Below, piece by piece: positions 20,673 through 30,586 of a stretch of DNA of 64,000 bases. The DNA is from an uncultured Candidatus Saccharibacteria bacterium (GTDB lineage: Bacteria > Patescibacteriota > Saccharimonadia > Saccharimonadales > Saccharimonadaceae). The translations under genes were made by a program, and so were the position numbers. Under the pieces are notes generated by a model, which worked only from the letters and a program-made list of their open reading frames with translations, made no database searches and had not been told where the DNA came from. The first letter of the stretch is position 1. Each line of letters opens with the position of its first letter. Where the stretch lies: assembly GCA_947165465.1 (NCBI GenBank), contig CAMVAM010000005.1, positions 38,266-102,265 of the forward strand, in the 5' to 3' direction.

Positions 20673-23471
20673 CTAGAAGTTAGTTCTATCGATTTCCCAC
20701 TGTGGCCTTGCAAGACATCTTACCGACAAACCGGTACCACGTCCCCAGTTATATTCTGGGCTACCTTGAATATAGTTACCCCACCAGTAATAACTAAATA
20801 CCGCTGTATCCATATATCCAGAGATAATATACGAAGTTGCGGTCCAATATGCCGAACCCGTATCACCAGCCCCGTCTAGGGCTCCATATCCAGAACTTGT
20901 ATAAGTATTTGGATCCATATAGTTCATAATCATCCCCGGTCTCGAGAAATAAAACGGTGCACCAGTAAGATACATATCAAAATCACTGCTTGGCGTATTT
21001 CCAGTCCCATACCATGAATCCCAAACTGACTGCACCGCGCGATCAAGTTCAGTATAATCAGAGCTTCCATCAGGGCTTAACGATGAATCATATTTAGGAA
21101 GTCTCCAGCCAGCCGGACAAATCGAGTTTGGTGCATTCTGGAGATGGCTATATTGACTGGCACTGTTCGTAGCTACAGCAGCCGCCCAGCTATAATAATT
21201 TCCTACATGTCCATGGGTACCATTTGTAGAGTATGGTGACGTCGCAAATTGATTCCCGGTTACGCCCTTTATATAGTTATAACCATCCGTCGTACTATTA
21301 GACCACTGACTACTATCCCAGTACCAATTCGTGCTAGCCGAACCTGGGTTCATTGAAATCGGACCGTTTGCGTTATTGAAATTCCAACTCGTGAAGTAAT
21401 TCCCAGAATAAGCCGAAGACGTCAAATTAATCGTAGCGGTATTTGGATACCACGACGTGCTGCTGTCTTCATAACCAATATCCGTATCTGCATGATAATA
21501 GTACTTTCTGGCAATCGCAAGATCCAAGTTTTGCGTCATCCAAATATTACCTTCACCAAGCTTGGTAATCCAATACTTTTTATTATCACGACTATCTGTC
21601 AATTGGAACTGTCGCCAGTCTTCCATCGAATTCCAAACTCCTGCATAGTCAATATCGCTAAGCGTGGCAAAATCTTGCATATAAGTAAGATCTGTAATTT
21701 GCTTCGCTGCCGGACGATTGCATCTCACCGTAAAACCAGAGTTGCTACTCATCGAAACACCAGTTTGGAAGACTCTATTATTCACATTGCCACTCGGGAT
21801 ATAGTAGTTATATGCATATGTTGAACCTTGCCCAGCAGAAGTAGAAGACTCATACATACCAGATGTGCCGCGATAACTCATTCCGCCATAAATATAACCA
21901 CCGAGTACGAAATTGTTTGGGAACCCAGTCAATCTATCAACAATAGTTTTATTAGAGATATAGCCATACCCACCGCCATATTGTTTCGAAAGATAGCCAA
22001 TTCCATCCCACTCACTATTTTGAGTATCAGGTAAATGCCATCCGTAAGGGCAAATACTACCAGATGCGTCATAGCCAGCAACAGTATAGAAATCACCACG
22101 TGCCGCCGTCGCCGCATACCTGTTGTAATAAACACCATATGAAATCACAGGACCAGTAGTGCTATACGTCGAAGCCGATTGCCCCAGCGTAACGTTGTCC
22201 GTATTTAACAAAACCTGTTCAGCACATGCTTGTGAATTGGTCGTACACCAAGAAGTTGGCGTAGTAGATGTCGCATACGACAAGTTACTAAAACCAGGAT
22301 AATCAGTATTTGCCTCAGTCACCGATGCATTAGTCCCACCAAACCGAAAATTCTCAATAATCCAACATTTGTCATCCGGCAACCTCGCTACAGCATAAGT
22401 CTGATTGTCTCGTGTGTCTGTAAGTGCCGTAATATTTGAGAGACTTGCAGTTACGGTACCTGTTGAGGAATTATAGGACACCGGCGTCAAACTACTACAA
22501 CCTTGCCAAGTCTGGAAATTCCCAGCCGAAGCAACCCAAATTGCATAAAGCGTCAGCCCCTCGCTCGAATTAGTTGGTACCGTAATCGTCTGATTTGGCC
22601 CATAGAACGTACCGGTTCCGCTTGAATTTGTATTCCACCCCGCGAATCCATAGCCGGTCAATTTATAGTTTGGCGCCTGAAGCGTAACTGTTGAGCCACC
22701 GGTAGCCACCTGGTAACCCTTATTACTACTTGTATCATTGGTATACGTACCTGGATTCATCGTCCCAACCACATTTGCATTTACCGGATCGTAGCAAATG
22801 TATCCCGGCAAACAATCTGGCACCGGCTCGGCTGCCACCACCGAGTATTTCACCTTACCGACATACGAATCCGGCGATTGCGAGCTAGAAATTCTCGCCG
22901 CATAAGTCGTAAAGACCGAAGCCCCCACCGTCGTATCGGTGTTAGTGCCATACGAAGCAATCAAAGTCGTAGAACCCGGCACCACATGGTAGCTACCAAA
23001 GCCATTGTTAATCGTCATCTGTGCCGGTAGATATGACGAAGTATCCTTCGAAATCATCATCGACCAATTCGAAACATCGCCCGTGCCCGTACCGGTATTA
23101 ATGAGGCCACCAGTATTCTGACCAATCAACTTAGTGTTGCCAGACGAATTATTCGAATAGCCAATCGCATAAATCTCAAAACTCGGTGCATCCGCACACT
23201 TCATCGTCAGTCTCGACTGCCCAATCCCAGTACTATAGGAGCTGTTGCTCACGGTCTTAGAGTGCGTTGTCACTACGGTACTAGTGAAAGTACAGGCATT
23301 GGCTCCGTAAATATCTAAAGAATCGTCATTATTCACAGCTTTTACGGACTTAAATTGATAAGAGCTGAGCATAAAGGCCGCAATCATCGAAGCCGCCACA
23401 AAAACCATCGCAACATGCTGATACATGTATCTAGCGATTTTCAGGACATTTTTGTTTGAAAACTTTGACAT
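20673..23471 (-). CDS. Large secreted surface protein with two FISUMP-type domains and an InlB-type repeat
   Basis: 932 aa; two 'DTRD/DSRD...CW/WM..NL...CP.GW.LP...VRC' modules; YGFAGWNTNSSGTGTFYGPNQTITVP. Confidence 0.8.
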   Translation of the reverse strand: MSKFSNKNVLKIARYMYQHVAMVFVAASMIAAFMLSSYQFKSVKAVNNDDSLDIYGANACTFTSTVVTTHSKTVSNSSYSTGIGQSRLTMKCADAPSFEIYAIGYSNNSSGNTKLIGQNTGGLINTGTGTGDVSNWSMMISKDTSSYLPAQMTINNGFGSYHVVPGSTTLIASYGTNTDTTVGASVFTTYAARISSSQSPDSYVGKVKYSVVAAEPVPDCLPGYICYDPVNANVVGTMNPGTYTNDTSSNKGYQVATGGSTVTLQAPNYKLTGYGFAGWNTNSSGTGTFYGPNQTITVPTNSSEGLTLYAIWVASAGNFQTWQGCSSLTPVSYNSSTGTVTASLSNITALTDTRDNQTYAVARLPDDKCWIIENFRFGGTNASVTEANTDYPGFSNLSYATSTTPTSWCTTNSQACAEQVLLNTDNVTLGQSASTYSTTGPVISYGVYYNRYAATAARGDFYTVAGYDASGSICPYGWHLPDTQNSEWDGIGYLSKQYGGGYGYISNKTIVDRLTGFPNNFVLGGYIYGGMSYRGTSGMYESSTSAGQGSTYAYNYYIPSGNVNNRVFQTGVSMSSNSGFTVRCNRPAAKQITDLTYMQDFATLSDIDYAGVWNSMEDWRQFQLTDSRDNKKYWITKLGEGNIWMTQNLDLAIARKYYYHADTDIGYEDSSTSWYPNTATINLTSSAYSGNYFTSWNFNNANGPISMNPGSASTNWYWDSSQWSNSTTDGYNYIKGVTGNQFATSPYSTNGTHGHVGNYYSWAAAVATNSASQYSHLQNAPNSICPAGWRLPKYDSSLSPDGSSDYTELDRAVQSVWDSWYGTGNTPSSDFDMYLTGAPFYFSRPGMIMNYMDPNTYTSSGYGALDGAGDTGSAYWTATSYIISGYMDTAVFSYYWWGNYIQGSPEYNWGRGTGLSVRCLARPQWEIDRTNF

Positions 23472-23603
23472 TTAAAACCTATTTTGCACACCTAAAAAGT
23501 ATACATTACCATTATATATTGCTTATCTTAAAATGTCTATATTTTTGGCCTATTTTTCAACCACTTTTTTGCCAGAAAAATCGCCCAATTATCCACAAGC
23601 ATA

Positions 23604-23632
23604 TTGACTTTTTTGGCATTTTGTGCTATAAT
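23604..23632 (+). promoter_or_regulatory. Promoter TTGACT-N17-TATAAT with TGTGC before the -10
   Basis: ttgacttttttggcattttgtgctataat. Confidence 0.85.
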
Positions 23633-23676
23633 AGAAGTATCTGTTATTCCAATCAAGTTTAGGAGGTATAAAACGC

Positions 23677-23904
23677 ATGATGGATAACATGAGTTGGGGC
23701 GAAAACCCCGAATATGGCCCTCAGGCCATGATTGCACATTTCGATCGGGACGACCGCATCTGCTGGGATTTCCAGGAGGAGGCTAGAAAATTCGGCAGAG
23801 ATGTCATTGTGAAACAATGCGCGGGCCGAGAAGGCCTAACCGTCGTTGTCCCCAATATTAGCTTTAACCAGATGAATAAACTCATCGACCTCACGGAACG
23901 TTAA
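23677..23904 (+). CDS. Small orphan protein, unknown
   Basis: 75 aa; AGGAGGT Shine-Dalgarno and strong promoter upstream, hairpin downstream. Confidence 0.7.
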   Translation: MMDNMSWGENPEYGPQAMIAHFDRDDRICWDFQEEARKFGRDVIVKQCAGREGLTVVVPNISFNQMNKLIDLTER

Positions 23905-23925
23905 AACTAATATCTCTCAACAAAA

Positions 23926-23957
23926 ACCCGCCTGCACTCGCAGACGGGTTAATTTTT
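23926..23957. terminator. Bidirectional terminator between the 75-aa gene and rpsO
   Basis: acccgcctg-cactcg-cagacgggt with flanking A and T tracts. Confidence 0.7.
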
Positions 23958-23959
23958 TA

Positions 23960-24226
23960 CTATTTCCTGAGGCCAAGCTTCTTAACAGTCTTCTTGTATA
24001 GCTCAAAATCGGTCGTTTCGAGGTATTTTAGAAGCCTTTTGCGCTTCCCTACCATCTGCATTAAACCTCTTTTGGCCATAAAGTCATGTTTGTTGTTCTT
24101 GACGTGCTCAGTCACTTCTTTGATGCGCTCCGTCAAAATCGAAACTTGAACTTCAGGAGAACCAACGTCAGCTTTGTTACGAGCGACCTTGGCAATAGCC
24201 TTGTCCTTATTCTCTTTTGTTATCAT
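23960..24226 (-). CDS. rpsO: 30S ribosomal protein S15
   Basis: GSPEVQVSILTERIKEVTEHVKNNKHDFMAKRGLMQMVGKRKRLLKYL. Confidence 0.97.
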   Translation of the reverse strand: MITKENKDKAIAKVARNKADVGSPEVQVSILTERIKEVTEHVKNNKHDFMAKRGLMQMVGKRKRLLKYLETTDFELYKKTVKKLGLRK

Positions 24227-24286
24227 AGTTTTTACATTATACCACACCTCTTAAAAAAGTTCAACAGATATGCTAAAATATCTCTT

Positions 24287-24937
24287 ATGGAAGATCAAAT
24301 CATTTTAGTAGATAAACCAGCTGGAATTTCCTCTTTTGGCATCGTTGCGAAGATCCGCCGCGAATTAAAGGAAGAGTTCGGTCACAAGATTAAAGTCGGT
24401 CACACTGGGACACTAGATCCCTTTGCCACCGGCCTTTTGATTTTGCTATCTGGTAAAATGACCAAAAAATCGAATGAATTCTTAAAGCTCGACAAAATCT
24501 ACGAAGCCGAAATGAAACTTGGTTTCATCTCCACAACTGGCGATCCAGAAGGCGAAGTTACAGAGTATTCGAGCCAAAAAATCAAACCAACTAAGGCCGA
24601 AATCGAGTCCTGCATTAACTCATTTATTGGCGAAATCGACCAGACCGTTCCGAAATTTTCGGCCATCAAAATCAATGGCGAACGTGCCTACAAATTAGCT
24701 AGAAGTGGCGCCGATTTTAAAACCCCAACTCGTAAAATCACCATCTTTAGAATCGAAATTCTAGATTATTCTTACCCAACGCTCAAAATCCGTTGCCACG
24801 TTTCCTCCGGCACTTACATTCGTACCCTCGCCGAAGATATCGGCAAAAAACTCGGCACCGGTGCCTACCTTACCGCACTTCGCCGCACCAAGATTGGCGA
24901 CTATCACATCGAAGATGCCAAACAAATTATGCTATAA
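24287..24937 (+). CDS. truB: tRNA pseudouridine(55) synthase TruB
   Basis: DKPAGISSFGIV, KVGHTGTLDPFATGLL; start reassigned from 24086. Confidence 0.95.
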   Translation: MEDQIILVDKPAGISSFGIVAKIRRELKEEFGHKIKVGHTGTLDPFATGLLILLSGKMTKKSNEFLKLDKIYEAEMKLGFISTTGDPEGEVTEYSSQKIKPTKAEIESCINSFIGEIDQTVPKFSAIKINGERAYKLARSGADFKTPTRKITIFRIEILDYSYPTLKIRCHVSSGTYIRTLAEDIGKKLGTGAYLTALRRTKIGDYHIEDAKQIML

Positions 24938-24944
24938 TAAAACT

Positions 24945-25553
24945 ATGTTAGTCCAAGCTAGTCGTCTTATCGGCACCAAAGTATTAAGTATGCAAAGTAC
25001 GAGTGCAATTGGCTCGGTATCTCAACCAATTGTCGACCCGGCCGATTGTAAAATCATCGGCTTTTATCTTACCGGCCCACTTGTCGATCGTTCCGCAAAC
25101 ATTCTGGATACTAAATCCATCCGCGAATATTCCCGCTACGGCATGGTTGTTGATTCCATTGATGAACTTGTAAATAAAGAAGATGTCATCAAGATCAGCA
25201 AAGTCATCGATCTGAACTTTAATCTCATCGGCCTTCGTGTTGAAACCAAAAAAGGCACCAAACTTGGCAAAGTTCTCGATTATACCGTCACCAGTGATGA
25301 CTACATGGTCCAACAAATCATCGTGAAACGCCCAATGATTAAAAGCTTCGTCGACCCAGACCTAACCATTCCACGTAGTGAAATCGTGGAAATCGACGAT
25401 TACAAAATCATCGTAAAAGACGAAGAAAGTGTGATTAAGAAAAAAGCTGCAAACGAAGAGTTTATTCCGAATTTTGTGAATCCGTTTCGTAAGTCTGAAC
25501 AAGATTTCGCACAGTCTCAAAGTGAAATCCCTGACGACAAAGATACTGAATAA
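24945..25553 (+). CDS. PRC-barrel-like domain protein
   Basis: 'LIGTKVLSM...IGSVSQPIVDPADCKIIGFYL' and 'LIGLRVETKKGTKLGKVLDYTV' repeats; TATAAT-N6-ATG. Confidence 0.7.
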   Translation: MLVQASRLIGTKVLSMQSTSAIGSVSQPIVDPADCKIIGFYLTGPLVDRSANILDTKSIREYSRYGMVVDSIDELVNKEDVIKISKVIDLNFNLIGLRVETKKGTKLGKVLDYTVTSDDYMVQQIIVKRPMIKSFVDPDLTIPRSEIVEIDDYKIIVKDEESVIKKKAANEEFIPNFVNPFRKSEQDFAQSQSEIPDDKDTE

Positions 25554-26208
25554 GTTTTTCATCATCATATTTATTACGTTTTTTTGCAATTATTTTTAGG
25601 ATTTCTTCTTCATCATTTCGGCTCGTTTCCTCTAGGACTTGCTCTATAATCTCGCGTGAAACTCCCTTTTTCATGAGCTCCATTTTTAAACGTTTCTTGG
25701 AAATACCCTTTTTCACAAAACGGTTTTCAACAAAGTATTCCGCGAACTTCAAATCATCGAGATATCCTTTTTGAATGAGTCTATCCACAATCGCATCAGC
25801 AAATGAAGTTTTATCAAATGAAAAATCACCGTCCAAATCTCGGTAGCGCTCCGGGCCGCTAGGCCGAGTCTTACTACCTCGATTTGAACTTGTGATTTTT
25901 CTTCTTAAATAATCCTTCGTTTCTCGAACCGAATGTGGTCTAGTTAATACCCATTCAAGAGTTCTCTGGTATAATTTTCCAAATTCAGAAGCCTTCTTGA
26001 GTTCGGCTAGTTCATTTTCGGAAATCTCTTGCCCGACTTTAATTTTAAAATCCACCAGCTGGGCAATATCGAGCGAAAATGAATATTTAGAATTCACAAA
26101 AACATTTACCCGGTTTTCATTTTTTACCGCCTGTTTAATATTTGTAATTCTAAATTTCGGCGCGCCGGCTTCCTCCGGCAGATTATCATTCAGCTTTAAT
26201 ATATCCAT
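25462..26208 (-). CDS. recX: Regulatory protein RecX
   Basis: RITNIKQAVKNENRVNVFVNSKYSFSLD, RPHSVRETKDYLRRK, KGISKKRLKMELMKKGVSREII; upstream neighbourhood contains recA. Confidence 0.88.
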   Translation of the reverse strand: MDILKLNDNLPEEAGAPKFRITNIKQAVKNENRVNVFVNSKYSFSLDIAQLVDFKIKVGQEISENELAELKKASEFGKLYQRTLEWVLTRPHSVRETKDYLRRKITSSNRGSKTRPSGPERYRDLDGDFSFDKTSFADAIVDRLIQKGYLDDLKFAEYFVENRFVKKGISKKRLKMELMKKGVSREIIEQVLEETSRNDEEEILKIIAKKRNKYDDEKLIQYLCRQGFHFETVRNLVQTYETDSQNSE

Positions 26209-26755
26209 GAAGCTTCAGCCACTCTCTGATATTTGGAAAAGTAATCGTATCGTTCTTTAATGGATCCTTCGCATATTCTAAACGAAACTTATCCATCTCA
26301 CTATACTTCACCCACTTCACTTCAGACACTTCCTTGTCATCAAAATGAAATTCGTCCGGTTTCCCAGTCCAGTCTACACAATAAACCCATGCAAAACGAT
26401 TGCAATTAAATGGACGCATTGTCACGAATTGCAAATCTTCTGGCGTAATTTTCACACCAATTTCTTCTTCCGTTTCGCGTACAGCCCCTTCAACCAAGGA
26501 CTCGCCTAAATTGATGTGTCCACCGGCCGAGAAATCCCACTTGCCTGGGTAGCGGTCAACTTTATCGGACCTTCTCTGCCACAAGAATTCTAGTTCTCCG
26601 GCATTATTAAAACGATAAAACGCAATTACGGCAACACCAACAATCGCTTTATCACCAGATAGCTCTGGGTTATTTCTTTCTGATTTCCACCCGAGACCCG
26701 GAATCGGTTCTCCGTTTTTTCCATAGACTTGCCAAATCTCATCCTGATGCATCAA
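26186..26755 (-). CDS. NUDIX hydrolase
   Basis: GGHINLGESLVEGAVRETEEEIGV Nudix box. Confidence 0.93.
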   Translation of the reverse strand: MMHQDEIWQVYGKNGEPIPGLGWKSERNNPELSGDKAIVGVAVIAFYRFNNAGELEFLWQRRSDKVDRYPGKWDFSAGGHINLGESLVEGAVRETEEEIGVKITPEDLQFVTMRPFNCNRFAWVYCVDWTGKPDEFHFDDKEVSEVKWVKYSEMDKFRLEYAKDPLKNDTITFPNIREWLKLHGYIKAE

Positions 26756-26773
26756 GTCTCCTCCGTTTAATTT

Positions 26774-27802
26774 TTATTCTTCAGCTGCTGCTCTTTCACG
26801 CACCTGCTTTTCAATTTCTTCCATTAATTCTGGTTTTTCTTTAAACAGCTTTTTCACGGCTTCACGGCCTTGACCCAAAGTCTCACCATTGTACTTAAAG
26901 AATGCGCCGGCCTTATCAATGATGCCATATTGTACACCAAGATCAAGCACATCACCGGTCTTTGAAATGCCTTCGTTGTACATAATGTCGAACTCAGCTG
27001 TTCTAAATGGTGCCGCAATCTTATTTTTCACTACCTTAATCTTTGTGCGGTTGCCGGAAATATTTTCGCCTTCCTTAATCTGGCCAATGCGACGAATATC
27101 AATACGTACCGACGCATAGAATTTCAGCGCATTACCACCAGTCGTCGTTTCCGGATTACCGAACATCACACCAATTTTCATACGAATCTGGTTAATGAAA
27201 ATCACTGTTGCGCGAGACTTTGAAATAATACCGGTAAGTTTACGCATCGCCTGTGACATTAATCTTGCTTGAAGACCCATCTGTGCGTCACCCATATCGC
27301 CATCAATTTCAGCCTGTGGTACGAGTGCAGCCACCGAGTCAACCACGATTAAATCAACTGCATTTGAACGTACTAAAGTTTCACAAATCTCGAGCGCTTG
27401 TTCACCATTGTCCGGCTGCGAAATGAGCAAGTTCGCCGTATCCACGCCAATCTTCTTGGCGTATGCTGGATCAAGCGCATGCTCTGCATCAATAAATGCT
27501 GCCTGCCCGCCTTGTTTTTGAATCTCTGCAATCGCATGAAGTGCGAGCGTCGTTTTACCGGAAGATTCCGGCCCATAAATCTCAATAATACGGCCCTTAG
27601 GGTATCCACCGCCAAGCGCCAAATCGAGTGACAAAGAACCAGAAGGCAGAAGCTCTACGTCCATCTTTGGAGTTTCGCCGAGCTTCATAATCGAGCCATC
27701 ACCAAATTGCTTCGTAATCTGTGCAATTGCAAGCTTCAAGGCCTCGGACTTTCCGTCACCCTTATCGTTTTTATTGTCTGCCACCACATCCTTTTTTGCC
27801 AT
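26774..27802 (-). CDS. recA: Recombinase RecA
   Basis: [64 protein letters not shown]. Confidence 0.98.
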   Translation of the reverse strand: MAKKDVVADNKNDKGDGKSEALKLAIAQITKQFGDGSIMKLGETPKMDVELLPSGSLSLDLALGGGYPKGRIIEIYGPESSGKTTLALHAIAEIQKQGGQAAFIDAEHALDPAYAKKIGVDTANLLISQPDNGEQALEICETLVRSNAVDLIVVDSVAALVPQAEIDGDMGDAQMGLQARLMSQAMRKLTGIISKSRATVIFINQIRMKIGVMFGNPETTTGGNALKFYASVRIDIRRIGQIKEGENISGNRTKIKVVKNKIAAPFRTAEFDIMYNEGISKTGDVLDLGVQYGIIDKAGAFFKYNGETLGQGREAVKKLFKEKPELMEEIEKQVRERAAAEE

Positions 27803-27947
27803 AGTATTACCTTTCTTCCTGTTAATTATATAACAAAACCTTGGATTTTATCTTATTTCCGCAGTTTCTATACTACAAGCCCAAAACTCGTGCAACCCCC
27901 TACCCTCAAATTGATTCCGCCTAGGCTTATTCTGCTATAATTAAAGT

Positions 27948-29549
27948 ATGCACGAGAACGTCCCGTCAATGGGTGAAAAACCAGACATCGCCGCTGAAAA
28001 AGAAATCTTAAACGGCGTTCCTTCCCCATTTGATCTTGAAGGCAAAGACAAAGTTTTTGAAACCATCGATTCCGGCATCGAAAGCTCTCTGCTCGCTTGG
28101 ATGAACGGCCGTGGCACCGGTGGTAGCAATCCGGATGACATCGAAAATCTTTTGAAAGCCTGCCCGACACCTTTCGAACTAAAGCCTTTGGAAGATGCGC
28201 TTATTAAAGGTCTAGAACAAGCTAATAATGAAGATACTCTAAATGCTTGCAAAGCCTCACTTGACTCATTAAAGAAAAAGCTTTACGGCCGTCGTCTTGA
28301 ACTCTACGAGCAATTCGAAGCTCCAGTCGAAGAAGGCTATAACGGTTGGAATACCGTTGCTGAACAAGCATCATCGGCTCCTGAAAAACAAGAATCTCAT
28401 TCCATTTTTGAAAACATGGAAAGCCCACTTGATGACTCGACCAAATTCGACGAGATTGTTGACGCTTACGCTAAACCGGTCGGACAGTTTTATAACAATC
28501 TTCAATATGCCCATAGTAGCGAGAAAAAAGCTTCGCCTGAAAATGCCGCCGACCGCGAAGAATTTCGTCTCAAAATGTTTGAGCGCTGGAAAAAATCTTT
28601 TCTCGATGTCGATAGTTCCACCGCTTCCCCAGCCCAAAAATACATCAAGAATTTTCTTCAAAGCTGTCCAGATGTTAGTAGTGTCTACGAATTAAAACAA
28701 ATCGCAAAGAATTCCTACGACGAAAACACTTTTAAGCAAATCGAAAAAGTCTTAGACGACAACGATTGGGAGCATGAAGAAAACGGTTGGACTCACATTT
28801 TGTCTGAACGCGGAAAAACCGGTACCAAACCGGCCGGTGAAACCAAGCACCGTCTTTATCTCAATATCGCCGGTGAAGATATTTACAAAATGGCGAATCT
28901 CCTAATCGACGCATTTGATGAAAAAGACATGCCGTTTTATTTCAAATTTGACAACGACGGCGGCAAACGTGATGACACTTTCGTTCTCTACTGTTCCGAA
29001 GAGGATCTCGAAAAAACCTACGCGATTCTAAAGAAAATCAAATCCGAAAATAGCGAAATCGCCGACCGTGCCGGCGCTCCGGTCATGCTCGCCGGCAAAG
29101 TCGATGGCTGGATCGGTTACGGCGCCCATCCGGAAAAACGCCCCGGCGAGAAAAAATCTTCCTACAGTGAAGTCCGTGCAAAACTTCTAGAAGAATCCTT
29201 AGACCAAACTGCCGATTCCTGGGCTACCGAGCACCAAGACGAATCCTATCTAAAAAATATCCGTGACCTCGCCGCGAGAAATGTGTTAAAAGGACGTCAG
29301 GAAGTCTACGCCATTTGGCAAAGCAAAGGCAAAACCGATGAAGAAATCAAATCCGCTCTCGGCTATGGCGAAGCTGATTTAACCGAAGCTTCCCTTTCTA
29401 AAATTGAAATTACCAGTAAAGACATGCGAAAAGCCATCGCAGCCACCGAAAAACATAATCCAGAATTTATCGCTCGCACCAAAGAAAAAATCAAAGCTCT
29501 TAGCCCGAAATATCATGTCGACGCTGACAACTTCTGCGCCAATAAATAA
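27948..29549 (+). CDS. Hypothetical protein; possible HopA1/lyase-like domain in C-terminal half
   Basis: 533 aa; segment 'KHRLYLNIAGEDIYKMANLLIDAFDEKDMPFYFKFDNDGGKRDDTFVLYCSEEDLEKTYAILKKI'; leaderless promoter at 27936-27941. Confidence 0.6.
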   Translation: MHENVPSMGEKPDIAAEKEILNGVPSPFDLEGKDKVFETIDSGIESSLLAWMNGRGTGGSNPDDIENLLKACPTPFELKPLEDALIKGLEQANNEDTLNACKASLDSLKKKLYGRRLELYEQFEAPVEEGYNGWNTVAEQASSAPEKQESHSIFENMESPLDDSTKFDEIVDAYAKPVGQFYNNLQYAHSSEKKASPENAADREEFRLKMFERWKKSFLDVDSSTASPAQKYIKNFLQSCPDVSSVYELKQIAKNSYDENTFKQIEKVLDDNDWEHEENGWTHILSERGKTGTKPAGETKHRLYLNIAGEDIYKMANLLIDAFDEKDMPFYFKFDNDGGKRDDTFVLYCSEEDLEKTYAILKKIKSENSEIADRAGAPVMLAGKVDGWIGYGAHPEKRPGEKKSSYSEVRAKLLEESLDQTADSWATEHQDESYLKNIRDLAARNVLKGRQEVYAIWQSKGKTDEEIKSALGYGEADLTEASLSKIEITSKDMRKAIAATEKHNPEFIARTKEKIKALSPKYHVDADNFCANK

Positions 29550-29578
29550 CCTCTTCTTTGTGATATAATATATCTATT

Positions 29579-30586
29579 ATGAGAGTACGTGAAAATGTTC
29601 CAATTTCATCTTTAACTACAATGCGCCTAGGTGGTCCGGCGAGATTTCTAGTCGAAGTCGAAACTAAAGCCGACGTCGCCTCCGCTTACGCTTTTGCACG
29701 CTCGCAAAATTTGCCAGCCGTGCCAATCGGAAGTGGCGCAAATACTCTGGGACATGATGAAGGATTTAATGGCGTACTGATTAAAAACGTTATGACCGGC
29801 ATTACAGAAAGCGAAGATGAACCAGGCGTCATTACCGCCATGGGTGGCACCGAATGGGACGCTGTCGTCGAGTACGCTTGCAAAAAAGATTACACCGGCA
29901 TCGAAGCCTTAAGTAAAATTCCGGGTCTCGCCGGCGCAGCACCAGTCCAAAACATTGGCGCCTACGGCCAAGACGTTTCACAAACTTTTTATAACGCCGA
30001 CGTTTACGATTCCGAAACCGGCGAATACAAGACTCTCTCAAAAGAAGATTTTCATTTTTCTTATCGCAAAAGTATCATGAATACTACCGAGAAGAATCGT
30101 TATTTCATCATTGCGATTCGCCTAAAAATGGAAGTCGGTCGCATGAACCGCCCATTCTATAATTCAATCGAAGACTACATTACAAAACACAACGAAACCG
30201 TCTTCACTCCACTCAACATCCGCAAAATCGTTTCTGCCATACGTGCCGACAAACTTCCGGATCCAAAAGAAATCGCAAGTGCCGGTTCCTTCTTCAAAAA
30301 CATTTATATTACTGAAGAAGAGGCTTTTCAAATTACTAGTCGTGGCATCCCAATTCATCGTGGCAACGACGGCATTAAAATTAATTCCGGTTGGCTCATC
30401 GAACAATGTGGTCTTTCCGGTCAACTCATTTATGGCATTCGCGTCAATCCAAAAGCTTCGCTCGTGTTAATTAATGAGTCTGCAAAAAGCTTTGCTGAAC
30501 TCGCCGCTGCCCGTAATTTTATCGCTAACACTGTTTTCGAAAAGTTTGGATTTAAACTGTCACAGGAGCCGGTCGAACTCGTATGA
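29579..30586 (+). CDS. murB: UDP-N-acetylenolpyruvoylglucosamine reductase
   Basis: TTMRLGGPARFLVEV, IGSGANTL, GLAGAAPVQNIGAYGQDV, SAGSFFKN. Confidence 0.95.
   Translation: MRVRENVPISSLTTMRLGGPARFLVEVETKADVASAYAFARSQNLPAVPIGSGANTLGHDEGFNGVLIKNVMTGITESEDEPGVITAMGGTEWDAVVEYACKKDYTGIEALSKIPGLAGAAPVQNIGAYGQDVSQTFYNADVYDSETGEYKTLSKEDFHFSYRKSIMNTTEKNRYFIIAIRLKMEVGRMNRPFYNSIEDYITKHNETVFTPLNIRKIVSAIRADKLPDPKEIASAGSFFKNIYITEEEAFQITSRGIPIHRGNDGIKINSGWLIEQCGLSGQLIYGIRVNPKASLVLINESAKSFAELAAARNFIANTVFEKFGFKLSQEPVELV

Noticed and set aside
29686-30041. Minus-strand ORFs opposite murB
   Set aside because: Shadow frames with no independent support.
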